64,000 nt of DNA from Bacteroidaceae bacterium (GTDB taxonomy: Bacteria; Bacteroidota; Bacteroidia; Bacteroidales; Bacteroidaceae), in contig JAGCGS010000015.1 of NCBI GenBank assembly GCA_017649485.1, forward strand, positions 39,952 to 103,951. The letters run 5' to 3'. Under the pieces are notes generated by a model, which saw nothing but the letters and a program-made list of their open reading frames with translations, did no database searches and had not been told where the DNA came from. Of this stretch, positions 54,125 to 62,868 are shown piece after piece (the stretch's first letter is position 1; each line of letters begins with the position of its first letter). Both the position numbers and the translations under genes were made by a program.

Positions 54125-54161
54125 AGAGGGCTGAAGGCAGTTGCTTTCAGCCCTCTGTTTT
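54125..54161 (+). terminator. Terminator after ispG
   Basis: Perfect 11-bp stem AGAGGGCTGAA / TTCAGCCCTCT followed by GTTTT. Confidence 0.88.
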
Positions 54162-54228
54162 AAAAGAGTGTTACCAATGCTAATTCTTAAAACTCCTTAA
54201 AAGAATGGGTTAAATGCAATCTATTTTG

Positions 54229-54236
54229 TATTTTTG
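54229..54236 (+). promoter_or_regulatory. -7 promoter box of the methyltransferase-ftsX run
   Basis: TATTTTTG, 27 bases before ATG 54264. It covers the TTG at 54234 that would give a longer frame. Confidence 0.62.
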
Positions 54237-54263
54237 CATCAATTTAAGGTAGATTGTACCCTT

Positions 54264-55163
54264 ATGAATAAGATAGTGCATACAGATAGTTGTCCTATAT
54301 GCGGTGGGAAGAATTTTAAGTTTCTGTTTACTACCGTTGACCGACTGGTAAGTCAGGAATCTTTTGATGTATGGCAATGCGAAGAATGTGGCTTCAAATT
54401 GACGCAGGATGTGCCCAATGAACAAGAAATCGAAAGGTATTATGAGTCGCCTAACTATATCTCCCATTCTGATACCCAAAAAGGCTTGATAAACAGGCTC
54501 TATCACATTGCCCGCAATATGAATCTGACAGCTAAGGCTGGGCATGTGACAAGGGCTACAGGTTTGCGACAAGGTTGGTTGTTAGAAATAGGTTCAGGCA
54601 CAGGCTATTTTGCCCATCTCATGACTGAATGGGGTTGGACAGTGCGAGCCATTGAGAAAAATGCTGAGGCAAGGGACTTTGCCTTAAAGCACTTTGGCTT
54701 GAAGAGTGATGGTGAGGAAGCTTTCAATACCTTACAAGACAAATCTTTCGATTGTATCACCCTTTGGCATGTGTTGGAACATTTACACAACCTTAATATT
54801 ATGGGTGATAAATTCTATCGTTGGCTGAAAGACGAAGGAGCCCTTGTGATAGCTGTTCCCAACAACATTTCTACTGATGCCAAGCAGTATGGTGCCGATT
54901 GGGCAGCTTGGGATGTTCCCCGCCATCTGTGGCATTTCACTCCAGATACTATGAAACGCTTTGCTGAGAAGCATGGTTTTAAGGTTATAAAAACCATGCC
55001 GATGCCACTCGACGGTTTCTATGTGAGTATGCTCACAGAGCAGCGTCTGGGACACAAGATGAGCTTTTTGCGTGGATTGTGGACTGGTCTAAAAACTTGG
55101 GTGAGCAGTTGGGGGCATAAGGAGCGCAGTAGTTCCTTGATCTATGTTCTGAAGAAGAAATAA
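54264..55163 (+). CDS. Class I SAM-dependent methyltransferase with N-terminal zinc ribbon
   Basis: 299 residues. The N-terminus holds a four-cysteine ribbon (CPICGG and CEECGF), followed by the Rossmann methyltransferase fold with motif I LLEIGSGTGYFAHLM and WHVLEHLHN. The layout matches the zinc-ribbon methyltransferases often found in polysaccharide and small-molecule pathways; the substrate is unknown. It begins a long same-strand run, 4 bp before ftsX. Confidence 0.88.
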   Translation: MNKIVHTDSCPICGGKNFKFLFTTVDRLVSQESFDVWQCEECGFKLTQDVPNEQEIERYYESPNYISHSDTQKGLINRLYHIARNMNLTAKAGHVTRATGLRQGWLLEIGSGTGYFAHLMTEWGWTVRAIEKNAEARDFALKHFGLKSDGEEAFNTLQDKSFDCITLWHVLEHLHNLNIMGDKFYRWLKDEGALVIAVPNNISTDAKQYGADWAAWDVPRHLWHFTPDTMKRFAEKHGFKVIKTMPMPLDGFYVSMLTEQRLGHKMSFLRGLWTGLKTWVSSWGHKERSSSLIYVLKKK

Positions 55164-55167
55164 AAAT

Positions 55168-56034
55168 ATGGCGAAGAAGATTAGCTTTTTTAATTTGCAG
55201 ACAGCGACAGCTACTGTTAGTACCACCTTGGTATTGATAGTGTTAGGTGTGGTGGTATTCTTTGCCTTAGCCGCCAAAAGTGTATCGGTATATGTAAAGG
55301 AAAATGTCAATTTCTCCCTACTTATCAGTGATGATTTGCCTGAAACGGAGATTGCTAAGCTCATCGATGAGCTGAAGGCACAACCCTTTGTCAGGCAGGC
55401 TGAGTACATCTCCAAGGCTCAGGCTTTAGAGGAGATGAAGGAGGAGCTGAATACCGATCCAGAGGAATTTCAGGGTTATAATCCTTTCCCTGCTTCTGTA
55501 AAGATCAAGCTCCATGCAGATTATGCCAACAACGACAGCATTGCCTTAATAGAACAGCGATTGAGCACGAACATTAACATCCAAGAGGTACTTTATCAGA
55601 AGAATCTGATTGAGAGCATGAATCGCCATGTAGGACAACTTGAGTTGATGCTGATAGGCTTGGCTCTGGTATTGGGACTGATTTCGTTTGCGCTAATTAA
55701 CAACACGATTCGTCTTACAGTATATGCGCAACGATTTCTGATTTACACCATGAAGTTAGTAGGGGCAAGTCGATCGTTTATTCGCAGACCTTTTATGGTA
55801 CGAAACTTTTGGATTGGAATAATGGCGAGCTTATTGGCTAACATTGCCCTTTGGGGAGCAGCGTTTTGGTTAGTGGTGAATGAACCGCATTTGATAGAGG
55901 TGATTTCGCCAGAGGTGTTGCTGATAGTTAGTGTAATAGTGTTGTTGACAGGTGTTTGTATAACAATGCTTTGTGCCTATTGGTCAGTCAATCGCTTCTT
56001 AAAAATGAAGGCAAGTAAGTTGTATTATGTTTGA
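55168..56034 (+). CDS. ftsX: Cell division protein FtsX
   Basis: 288 residues with four membrane helices: one near the N-terminus (about 16-38), a periplasmic domain of about 120 residues (LPETEIAKLIDELKAQPFVRQ, ISKAQALEEMKEEL), then three at the C-terminus, with the FtsX-type LVGASRSFIRRPFMVRNFW loop. With FtsE it links division to peptidoglycan hydrolases. ftsE is not in the window. Followed by DUF3098, uppP and truB, a common Bacteroidetes order. Confidence 0.94.
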   Translation: MAKKISFFNLQTATATVSTTLVLIVLGVVVFFALAAKSVSVYVKENVNFSLLISDDLPETEIAKLIDELKAQPFVRQAEYISKAQALEEMKEELNTDPEEFQGYNPFPASVKIKLHADYANNDSIALIEQRLSTNINIQEVLYQKNLIESMNRHVGQLELMLIGLALVLGLISFALINNTIRLTVYAQRFLIYTMKLVGASRSFIRRPFMVRNFWIGIMASLLANIALWGAAFWLVVNEPHLIEVISPEVLLIVSVIVLLTGVCITMLCAYWSVNRFLKMKASKLYYV

Positions 56035-56068
56035 TAGTTAATAGAGACAGAGATTTAAAGTATAAGAT

Positions 56069-56302
56069 ATGGATAGAAAGAATTTTGCATTTGGCAAGAA
56101 TAATATGATACTTATAGCCATCGGTGTGGTTGTGGTAATCATTGGTTTCCTGCTGATGACAGGTCCCAGTACCACAATTGACCATTTTGAGCCTGACATC
56201 TTCAGCGTGAGAAGAATCAAGATAGCTCCATTGATTTGTCTGATTGGTTTTGTAATAATGATTTACGCTGTGATTAAGAAACCTACGGAGGACAAACAAT
56301 GA
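56069..56302 (+). CDS. DUF3098 small membrane protein
   Basis: 77 residues with two membrane helices flanking [16 protein letters not shown]; the [15 protein letters not shown] start is typical of DUF3098. Function unknown, but its constant place between ftsX and uppP in Bacteroidetes suggests an envelope role. It overlaps uppP by 4 bp (ATGA). Confidence 0.9.
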   Translation: MDRKNFAFGKNNMILIAIGVVVVIIGFLLMTGPSTTIDHFEPDIFSVRRIKIAPLICLIGFVIMIYAVIKKPTEDKQ

Positions 56303-57099
56303 GTTGGTTAGAAGCGTTTATATTGGGCATGATACAAGGACTCACTGAGTATCTGCCTGTTAGCAGTAGCGGCCACTTGGCCATTGGTTCTGCTTTATTT
56401 GGCATCCAGGGTGAAGATAACTTGACATTTACCATCGTGGTGCATGTTGCCACAGTGTTGAGTACGCTTGTTATCCTATGGAAAGAGATAGACTGGATAT
56501 TCAGAGGGTTGTTCAAGTTCAAGATGAACGATGAGATGAAGTATGTCATCAACATCCTCATTTCTATGATTCCTATCGGCATAGTGGGTGTGTTCTTTAA
56601 AGATAAGGTAGAGGAAATCTTTGGTTCAGGTCTGTTTATTGTGGGCTTGATGTTGCTGGTTACGGCTTCCTTGTTGGCTTTTTCCTACTTTGCAAAGCCT
56701 CGCACGAAAGAGCACATCAGCATGAAAGATGCCTTTATCATTGGCTTGGCACAGGCTTGTGCCGTAATGCCAGGCTTGAGCCGAAGTGGAAGTACCATTG
56801 CCACAGGTCTGTTGTTGGGCGACAAGAAAGAGAAGTTGGCTCAATTCTCATTCCTGATGGTCATTCCTCCCATCTTGGGCGAGGCTCTGTTGGATGGCAT
56901 GAAGATTGTGGAAGGTGCCGCTGAGGCTGGAAGTGATGTGTCACTGATGGCTCTTATTGTGGGTTTCCTGTCAGCTTTCGTTTTTGGATGTTTGGCTTGT
57001 AAGTGGATGATTGACATTGTGAAGAAGGGCAAGCTGATTTACTTTGCTATCTATTGTGCTATAGTGGGACTTGCAACGCTTTTGTTTAGTTTGTTCTAA
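56299..57099 (+). CDS. uppP: Undecaprenyl-diphosphatase (BacA/UppP)
   Basis: 266 residues with about eight membrane helices. The catalytic motifs are intact: [14 protein letters not shown] near the N-terminus and [13 protein letters not shown] in the middle. It recycles the undecaprenyl carrier for peptidoglycan and glycan export, and overproduction gives bacitracin resistance. Coupled to DUF3098 by a 4-bp overlap. Confidence 0.96.
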   Translation: MSWLEAFILGMIQGLTEYLPVSSSGHLAIGSALFGIQGEDNLTFTIVVHVATVLSTLVILWKEIDWIFRGLFKFKMNDEMKYVINILISMIPIGIVGVFFKDKVEEIFGSGLFIVGLMLLVTASLLAFSYFAKPRTKEHISMKDAFIIGLAQACAVMPGLSRSGSTIATGLLLGDKKEKLAQFSFLMVIPPILGEALLDGMKIVEGAAEAGSDVSLMALIVGFLSAFVFGCLACKWMIDIVKKGKLIYFAIYCAIVGLATLLFSLF

Positions 57100-57147
57100 T
57101 GGTCAATAGTCAATGGTAAATGGTCAATAGTCAATGGTCAATGGTCA
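57099..57147 (+). repeat. ATGGTCA heptamer repeat, truB leader
   Basis: About seven units of ATGGTCA/ATAGTCA/ATGGTAA fill the uppP-truB gap, starting in the uppP stop codon. Five ATG codons occur in two reading frames; only the one at 57134 opens into truB. The heptamer length makes each added or lost unit shift frame. Confidence 0.8.
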
Positions 57148-57940
57148 ATTAAACTTCCAAACGGGAGAAATACTGAATTTCGATAAACCATACGGATGGA
57201 CTTCCTTCCGAGTGGTGAATCATGTGAGGCATTTCATCTGTGAGCGTCTGGGTGTCAAGAAACTAAGGGTGGGTCATGCAGGCACACTCGATCCTTTGGC
57301 AACAGGGGTAATGACCATTTGTACAGGCCGAGCCACCAAGCAGATAGAACAGTTGCAATACCATACTAAAGAGTATGAGGCAACCTTGTGCTTAGGTGCC
57401 ACCACACCATCTTATGACCAGGAGCACCCGATTGATGCAATTTATCCTACGGAGCATATCACCCGCGAGTTGGTGGAACAAACCTTGCAAAGCTTCAAAG
57501 GTGAGATTTGGCAGGTGCCACCTGTCTATTCGGCTTGCAATGTGGCTGGTAAACGAGCCTATGTCTATGCTCGCAAGGGTCAGGAGGTGGAGCTGAAGCC
57601 AAAGTTGCTGGTGATTGATGAGATTGAGTTACTGGACCTTGGACGAATGACCAGCTATGAACCTTCGCCTCACCGAAGGAGAGAGCCTGATGAAAACGAA
57701 CTTCACCTGATGGAAAGCGGAGATTTTTATCAGCTGAAAATCAGGGTTGTCTGTAGCAAAGGCACTTATATCAGGGCATTAGCCAGAGACATTGGTGAGG
57801 CTTTGCATTGTGGAGCCCACTTAACGGCCTTGCGTCGTACTAAGGTAGGAGATGTTAGAGTAGAGCAGTGTCTCAATCCCGAGCATTTCGAAGCGTGGCT
57901 AAAAGAGCAAGAGGTTGCTCCTTATCAAAAAGAAAACTAA
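57134..57940 (+). CDS. truB: tRNA pseudouridine(55) synthase
   Basis: 268 residues. The catalytic Asp53 lies in GHAGTLDPLATGVM; LNFDKPYGWTSF at the N-terminus, PPVYSACNVAGKRAY and CSKGTYIRALARDIG complete the family signature. It modifies U55 in the T-loop of tRNAs. The only usable ATG (57134) is inside the heptamer repeat, so the first residues MVNGQLN are encoded by repeat DNA; the earlier in-frame ATG at 57113 meets a stop after five codons. Confidence 0.96.
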   Translation: MVNGQLNFQTGEILNFDKPYGWTSFRVVNHVRHFICERLGVKKLRVGHAGTLDPLATGVMTICTGRATKQIEQLQYHTKEYEATLCLGATTPSYDQEHPIDAIYPTEHITRELVEQTLQSFKGEIWQVPPVYSACNVAGKRAYVYARKGQEVELKPKLLVIDEIELLDLGRMTSYEPSPHRRREPDENELHLMESGDFYQLKIRVVCSKGTYIRALARDIGEALHCGAHLTALRRTKVGDVRVEQCLNPEHFEAWLKEQEVAPYQKEN

Positions 57941-57970
57941 CAAGATTATTGCATTGACTTTCAGCCTTTA

Positions 57971-57999
57971 ATGGTTAACAGTCAATGGTCAATGGTCAA
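57971..57999 (+). repeat. ATGGTCA heptamer repeat, queA leader
   Basis: Units ATGGTTA-ACAGTCA-ATGGTCA-ATGGTCA-A lie just before queA. Two of their ATGs (57971 and 57992) are in frame with queA and could give 14- or 7-residue N-terminal extensions. Confidence 0.75.
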
Positions 58000-58012
58000 T
58001 AATACTAAATAC

Positions 58013-59071
58013 ATGAAGTTATCACAGTTTAATTTCCGTCTGCCTGGGGAAAGGGTTGCTCAGTTCCCTACAGAGTATAGAGACGAGAGTCGCCTGTTAG
58101 TATTACATCGTAAGACAGGTCAGATTGAGCATCGACTATTTAAGGAAATCATCGACTATTTCGATGACAAGGACGTTTTTATCTTTAATGACACCAAGGT
58201 ATTTCCTGCCCGTCTGTATGGTAACAAGGAGAAAACTGGTGCCCGCATCGAGGTGTTTCTGCTTAGGGAACTTAATGAGGAACAACGCTTGTGGGATGTG
58301 TTGGTAGATCCTGCCCGAAAGATTCGCATTGGCAATAAGTTGTATTTTGGCGAAGACGAATCGATGGTGGCTGAGGTAATTGACAACACTACCTCGCGTG
58401 GTCGCACTTTGCGTTTCCTGTACGATGGCCCGCATGATGAGTTCAAAAAAGTACTCTATTCTTTAGGTGAGACACCCCTGCCTCATGAGATGATTAAACG
58501 CGCCCCTGTGCCAGAAGATGCCGAGCGTTTTCAGTCAATTTTCGCTAAGAACGAGGGTGCAGTAACGGCTCCAACAGCCAACCTGCATTTCAGTCGTGAG
58601 CTGATGAAGCGCCTGGAAATTAAGGGAATTGATTTCTCTTTCATCACCTTACATGCTGGCTTGGGAAATTTCCGTGGGGTGGATGTGGAAGACTTAACTA
58701 AGCATAAGACGGATTCTGAGCAGATGTTTATCACCCAAAAGGCAGCTGACATTGTTAATAAGGCTAAGGATGGTGGACATCAGATTTGTGCGGTTGGCAC
58801 TACTACCATGCGTGCTATCGAGAGTAGTGTCAGTACCGATGCCCACATGAAGCCTTACTCAGGATGGACCAACAAGTTTATCTTCCCTCCTTACCAGTTC
58901 TCCGTGGCGAATGCTATGGTGTCGAACTTCCACATGCCACTTTCTACCTTATTAATGGTGGTGGCTGCTTTCGGAGGTTATGAGCAAGTGATGGAGGCAT
59001 ACCATGTAGCCATGAAGGAAGGCTATCGTTTTGGTACTCATGGTGATGCCATGCTGATTACAGACAAGTGA
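58013..59071 (+). CDS. queA: S-adenosylmethionine:tRNA ribosyltransferase-isomerase
   Basis: 352 residues from ATG 58013, which gives the usual N-terminus [17 protein letters not shown]. Conserved segments include [35 protein letters not shown] and [14 protein letters not shown]. It performs the penultimate queuosine step on tRNA. In-frame ATGs at 57971 and 57992 within the heptamer repeat would add non-homologous residues. Its TGA shares a base with the folK ATG. Confidence 0.96.
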   Translation: MKLSQFNFRLPGERVAQFPTEYRDESRLLVLHRKTGQIEHRLFKEIIDYFDDKDVFIFNDTKVFPARLYGNKEKTGARIEVFLLRELNEEQRLWDVLVDPARKIRIGNKLYFGEDESMVAEVIDNTTSRGRTLRFLYDGPHDEFKKVLYSLGETPLPHEMIKRAPVPEDAERFQSIFAKNEGAVTAPTANLHFSRELMKRLEIKGIDFSFITLHAGLGNFRGVDVEDLTKHKTDSEQMFITQKAADIVNKAKDGGHQICAVGTTTMRAIESSVSTDAHMKPYSGWTNKFIFPPYQFSVANAMVSNFHMPLSTLLMVVAAFGGYEQVMEAYHVAMKEGYRFGTHGDAMLITDK

Positions 59072-59532
59072 TGCTTTACTTGGGTTTAGGGTCGAATTTA
59101 GGAGATAAGCGGGCAAATTTGTTGCTCGCTATTTCCTTGATTGAAAAGCGTATAGGTAGGTTGGTTTGCCAATCTGCCTTTTATGAAACCGAGCCTTGGG
59201 GCTATATCTCATCCAACACTTACCAGAATGCTGTGATCTCTGTGGAAACAACGCTTTCACCTATGGAAGTATTGGATATCACACAAGACATTGAGCGAGA
59301 GTTGGGCAGGTTGCACAAGTCAACAGAAGGTGGCTATGCCGATCGGCCCATTGATATCGACCTCCTACTGATGGATGAATGGGTGTTGCGGAACGAAAGG
59401 TTGACCCTACCTCATCCCTTGATGCAAGAGCGCATGTTTGTGATGATGCCTTTGGTGGAAATTGCCCCCACACTCGTGCATCCAGTGCTGAAGGAAACGA
59501 TTTGTGAAATCTATAATACCATGAAACCATGA
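59071..59532 (+). CDS. folK: 2-amino-4-hydroxy-6-hydroxymethyldihydropteridine pyrophosphokinase
   Basis: 153 residues from ATG 59071 (TGATG overlap with queA; a GTG directly before is less likely). HPPK motifs: YLGLGSNLGDKRANL, YETEPWG, and RPIDIDLLLMDEW with the Mg-binding Asp pair. It activates the pterin for FolP, which lies elsewhere in this window (22686). It overlaps the acid phosphatase gene by 4 bp. Confidence 0.96.
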   Translation: MLYLGLGSNLGDKRANLLLAISLIEKRIGRLVCQSAFYETEPWGYISSNTYQNAVISVETTLSPMEVLDITQDIERELGRLHKSTEGGYADRPIDIDLLLMDEWVLRNERLTLPHPLMQERMFVMMPLVEIAPTLVHPVLKETICEIYNTMKP

Positions 59533-60806
59533 GAAACATTAAGTTTTACTTGGCTGTAGCAACCACCCTGTTGTGTTTGAGTTCCTATGCCCAGTCTTCT
59601 TTAGAGGAAATCACTGCCAACCCAGAGAAGGCAGGTGGTGTATATCTGGCATATCCCACACAGATAGAGCCTCAAACAAAAATGCCAAAAGGTTATAAGC
59701 CATTCTATATCAGCCATTACGGTCGTCATGGCTCTCGCTATCTAATCTCCAACGAGGACTATACTCGTGCCTTGAATCTGTTCAAGGATGCCCATGAGCA
59801 ACATGCCCTGACAAGCTTGGGTGAGGATGTGTATAACCGTCTGCAACAGGTGTTTGCTGAGGCTGATGGGCACGGAGGAGACCTTAGTCCTTTGGGTGTT
59901 CGCCAACATCGGGGCATTGCTGAGCGTATGTATCAGAATTTCCCCGAGGTGTTCAAGAACAATGCTTACCTCTCGGCTCGCTCAACGGTGGTATTGCGAT
60001 GCACCATGAGTATGGTGGCTTTCTGCGACCGTCTTAAAGAGCTGAACCCCACCTTACATATTGCCTACGAGGCGAGTCCTAAGTACATGTCTTACTTGAA
60101 CTATCAGACCCCAGAGGCAAACAAGTTCACCGACTCTCGCAATGGTCCTTGGGTGGAGCAGTTCCGCAAGTTCCAGGAGTCAAAGATTCACCCTGACCGC
60201 CTGATTGCCACGCTCTTCTCCGACAACAACTTTGTGTTGAAGAAGGTGAATCCAAACTCTGTGATGCAGGATTTGTATCAGATTACTATAGGCATGCAAA
60301 ACATTGAGACCAAGGTTTCGTTCTTTGACCTGTGGCAACCCCAGGAGTTGTTCGACCTCTGGCAGATAGGCAACTTCAGTTTCTATGTGGGTACTGCCAA
60401 TCATGCCGATGGTCATGGCATCGTTGCCGCTAATGCCAAGCATCTGTTGCAGAACATTGTGGAGAGCGCCGATCAGGCGATAGCCACTGGTAATGAGGCT
60501 GCTACCTTACGTTTCGGTCATGATGGCAATGTGATTAACCTTTGTGCCTTGATGCAGATTGAGAACTTTGGTGTGGCCATCAGCGACCCCAATGAGCTCT
60601 ACAAGGTTTGGGCAAATTACAAGGTGACTCCTATGGCGGCAAATGTGCAACTGGTGTTCTTCCGCAACGAGAAGAACCCTAACGATATCCTCGTGAAGGT
60701 GTTGCATTGCGAGAAGGAGGTTCACATCCCTGTTACCACCGATATGTTCCCTTATTATAAGTGGAGTGATGTAAGGGCTTACTTCCAAGGGATTTTGGAG
60801 AAGTAG
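59529..60806 (+). CDS. Histidine acid phosphatase, exported (MINPP/phytase-like)
   Basis: 425 residues with a signal peptide ending SSYAQS. The catalytic motif SHYGRHGSRY contains the nucleophile His67; the proton-donor motif near residue 335 reads GHDGN, in place of HD or HAE. Overall it resembles branch-2 histidine phosphatases that attack inositol phosphates, but substrate is inferred only loosely. Last gene of the run from 54264, overlapping folK by 4 bp. Confidence 0.88.
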   Translation: MRNIKFYLAVATTLLCLSSYAQSSLEEITANPEKAGGVYLAYPTQIEPQTKMPKGYKPFYISHYGRHGSRYLISNEDYTRALNLFKDAHEQHALTSLGEDVYNRLQQVFAEADGHGGDLSPLGVRQHRGIAERMYQNFPEVFKNNAYLSARSTVVLRCTMSMVAFCDRLKELNPTLHIAYEASPKYMSYLNYQTPEANKFTDSRNGPWVEQFRKFQESKIHPDRLIATLFSDNNFVLKKVNPNSVMQDLYQITIGMQNIETKVSFFDLWQPQELFDLWQIGNFSFYVGTANHADGHGIVAANAKHLLQNIVESADQAIATGNEAATLRFGHDGNVINLCALMQIENFGVAISDPNELYKVWANYKVTPMAANVQLVFFRNEKNPNDILVKVLHCEKEVHIPVTTDMFPYYKWSDVRAYFQGILEK

Positions 60807-60843
60807 ATCACTTCTCCACCAACCAGTATTCCATGTGCCCTGA

Positions 60844-61140
60844 CAAGCGTCTGCTCTTGAAGTTGAACTGCACGTTGTTCAGATTATCCGTAAAGTCAAT
60901 GTTGCCAGTTCTGAAGTAATTCAGAAACACCTCCGTAATGGCGATAAAGTTCATTTGGACGAATTTGGACTCATGAAGCTTGAAATTCAGAGTCATAAGG
61001 TGGATAATCCTGCAGATTTTAACCCGAAGGAGCATATTCGTGGGGTGCGACTTCATATTATTCCCGAGAGTGTAGAAGGCGTTCAAGCTCTCTACAAAGA
61101 CATTCAGTTTGAGAAAGATAAGATTTTTGTTGAGGATTAA
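60844..61140 (+). pseudogene. 5'-truncated HU-like DNA-binding protein remnant
   Basis: The open frame after a TGA at 60841 encodes about 98 residues that match the C-terminal two thirds of the longer Bacteroidales HU-like proteins: LRNGDKVHLDEFGLMKLEI, DFNPKEHIRGVRLHIIPES, ALYKDIQFEK. The first 35-50 residues of the family are missing, there is no ATG before 60985 and no promoter between it and the phosphatase stop at 60806. I read it as a decayed copy. A translation start at a TTG (60955) giving a 61-residue fragment is possible but would lack most of the dimer core. Confidence 0.55.
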
Positions 61141-61153
61141 TTGTTTTTCTTTG

Positions 61154-61161
61154 TATCTTTG
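61154..61161 (+). promoter_or_regulatory. -7 promoter box of the radical SAM cassette
   Basis: TATCTTTG, 35 bases before ATG 61197 and just after the HU-like remnant's stop; no clear -33 element. Confidence 0.62.
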
Positions 61162-61196
61162 CATCAGTTAAGGGCTATTACCTTATCTTAGACAGA

Positions 61197-62582
61197 ATGA
61201 GAACGATTTTAGAATCCCCCAAGGCCCTCGCCAAGTTACTTGGCAAGCAAAATTATCGTGCCGATGTGACCTATCGGCTCATGACTTTTGTGGTGCAAAC
61301 CCCTGTAGATGATGGTTTGCTTTTGTTTAATAACATGACCAAGCAGATGGTGCTACTCACGAAAGAAGAGCAGCAAGTGTTTGAGCAACAGCCTTCTGAT
61401 CTAGCAGACCTGATAAGCAACTGGTTTTTGGTGCCTTTAGATCATGATGACTGTAAACTGAGTGATCAGTTCAGAAATGTGGCCCGAATGATAGAACAGC
61501 CAAAGCAGGGTATTACAAGCTATACCATCATGACTACCAGCGACTGCAATGCCCGTTGTTTCTACTGCTATGAGTTGGGGCAGAGCCGGAGGCCAATGAC
61601 TGAGGAAACCGCCAACAAAGCGGCTGATTTCATTATCCGTAGATGTGAAGGAAACCCCGTTTCTATCAGTTGGTTTGGGGGCGAACCGCTCTATAATAAG
61701 GAGGTGATTGATCTGATTTGTAATAGGTTATGTGATGCAAATATCGAATATAAATCATCCATGATCAGCAACGGATTCCTCATGGATGCTGATACGGTGA
61801 AACAGGCAAGAGACCTGTGGAAACTTGAAAATATCCAGATTACCATTGATGGCACAGAAAAGATTTACAACCGAGTAAAGGCTTATATATATAAAGGTGT
61901 AAATGCCTATCAGCGAGTGCTGGACAACATCAGTCACTTGTTGGAAGCAGGCATCTTTGTGAATATTCGCATGAATATGGACACCCACAATGCCGATGAT
62001 CTGGAGAGGTTAGCGCAAGAGTTGCATGAGCGCTTTGCCGAGTCGAAATACTTGAACGCTTATCTGCACCTATTATTCAAGGACGAGCTTCATCATAAAG
62101 GTGTGGATGACGACCTGAAGCGTCCTGTTTTGTTAAAGAAAATGAAGCAGATACAAGACAAGTTGCAAGATTGGGGTATGTTCAGGACCAACTACTATCA
62201 ACCTTTTCTTCGTACCAACAATTGTATGAGTGATAACGATAGCACTGTAGTAATCCAGCCTGATGGCTACATCACAAAGTGCGAGCATTATACTGATTCG
62301 CAACATGTTGGGCACGTTGATAGCGATGAGTTTGATGCTAAGATGATAGCTTATTTCAAGGAGCAGGGGGAACCGCCTTTGGAGTATTGCAGACATTGTG
62401 CCAAGTATCCTTTATGTATATTCCTCACATCCTGTCCACATTACAAGGAATGTTACCCTGAAATGCCGGCAATATTTGTGGATGAAATGCAGCAAGAGAT
62501 GAAGTTGCTGTATGACAACTATTTGAAGAAGGAGAAAGAAACCGCATCATCATCAGAATCAGAAGGAAGGAGGGAAGTATGA
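61197..62582 (+). CDS. Radical SAM/SPASM-domain peptide maturase
   Basis: 461 residues. An N-terminal region of about 105 residues with no iron site may contact a substrate. The radical SAM core carries the Fe-S cysteines Cys117, Cys121 and Cys124 (SDCNARCFYCYE), the GGE motif (SWFGGEPLYN) and QITIDGTEKIYNRVK. The C-terminal SPASM domain has cysteines in KCEHY and CRHCAKYPLC...SCPHYKEC for auxiliary clusters. Such enzymes modify ribosomal peptides (for example thioether or C-C links). The next gene encodes a PqqD-like protein and overlaps by 4 bp. No precursor peptide gene is obvious. Confidence 0.92.
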   Translation: MRTILESPKALAKLLGKQNYRADVTYRLMTFVVQTPVDDGLLLFNNMTKQMVLLTKEEQQVFEQQPSDLADLISNWFLVPLDHDDCKLSDQFRNVARMIEQPKQGITSYTIMTTSDCNARCFYCYELGQSRRPMTEETANKAADFIIRRCEGNPVSISWFGGEPLYNKEVIDLICNRLCDANIEYKSSMISNGFLMDADTVKQARDLWKLENIQITIDGTEKIYNRVKAYIYKGVNAYQRVLDNISHLLEAGIFVNIRMNMDTHNADDLERLAQELHERFAESKYLNAYLHLLFKDELHHKGVDDDLKRPVLLKKMKQIQDKLQDWGMFRTNYYQPFLRTNNCMSDNDSTVVIQPDGYITKCEHYTDSQHVGHVDSDEFDAKMIAYFKEQGEPPLEYCRHCAKYPLCIFLTSCPHYKECYPEMPAIFVDEMQQEMKLLYDNYLKKEKETASSSESEGRREV

Positions 62583-62824
62583 AGTACAAAGTTGAAATAG
62601 CCGAGTTGGCTGACCATTTCGTGGTGGCATTCAAGGAAAAAGATACGTTGAGAGTAAAGAAGGTTATGAAACTCAATCGCTTGGGCACTGATATCCTACG
62701 TGCATATATGGAAGAGGTACCCCAAGAAGAATTAATCCCTATACTTGCCAATCGCTACCAATCTACGATTGAAAACATGCAGATAGAAGTCAGCAAATTC
62801 TATGCGGATTTGGCGCAGTATTAG
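62579..62824 (+). CDS. PqqD-like peptide-recognition protein
   Basis: 81 residues with the PqqD/RRE pattern: an N-terminal beta part (VEIAELADHFVVAF) followed by MKLNRLGTDILRAYMEE and a helix IPILANRYQSTIENMQIEVSKFYADL. Proteins of this fold bind the leader of a precursor peptide and hand it to the radical SAM enzyme. Start overlaps the maturase gene by 4 bp (ATGA), so the two are coupled. Confidence 0.78.
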   Translation: MKYKVEIAELADHFVVAFKEKDTLRVKKVMKLNRLGTDILRAYMEEVPQEELIPILANRYQSTIENMQIEVSKFYADLAQY

Positions 62825-62868
62825 GGAAGCTCAATGCAAATAGTTAAAGAATATCATAGGATTTGAAG

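Noticed and set aside
60808-61164. 118-codon open frame on the minus strand
   Set aside because: It is antisense to the HU-like remnant, whose + strand translation has clear family motifs.
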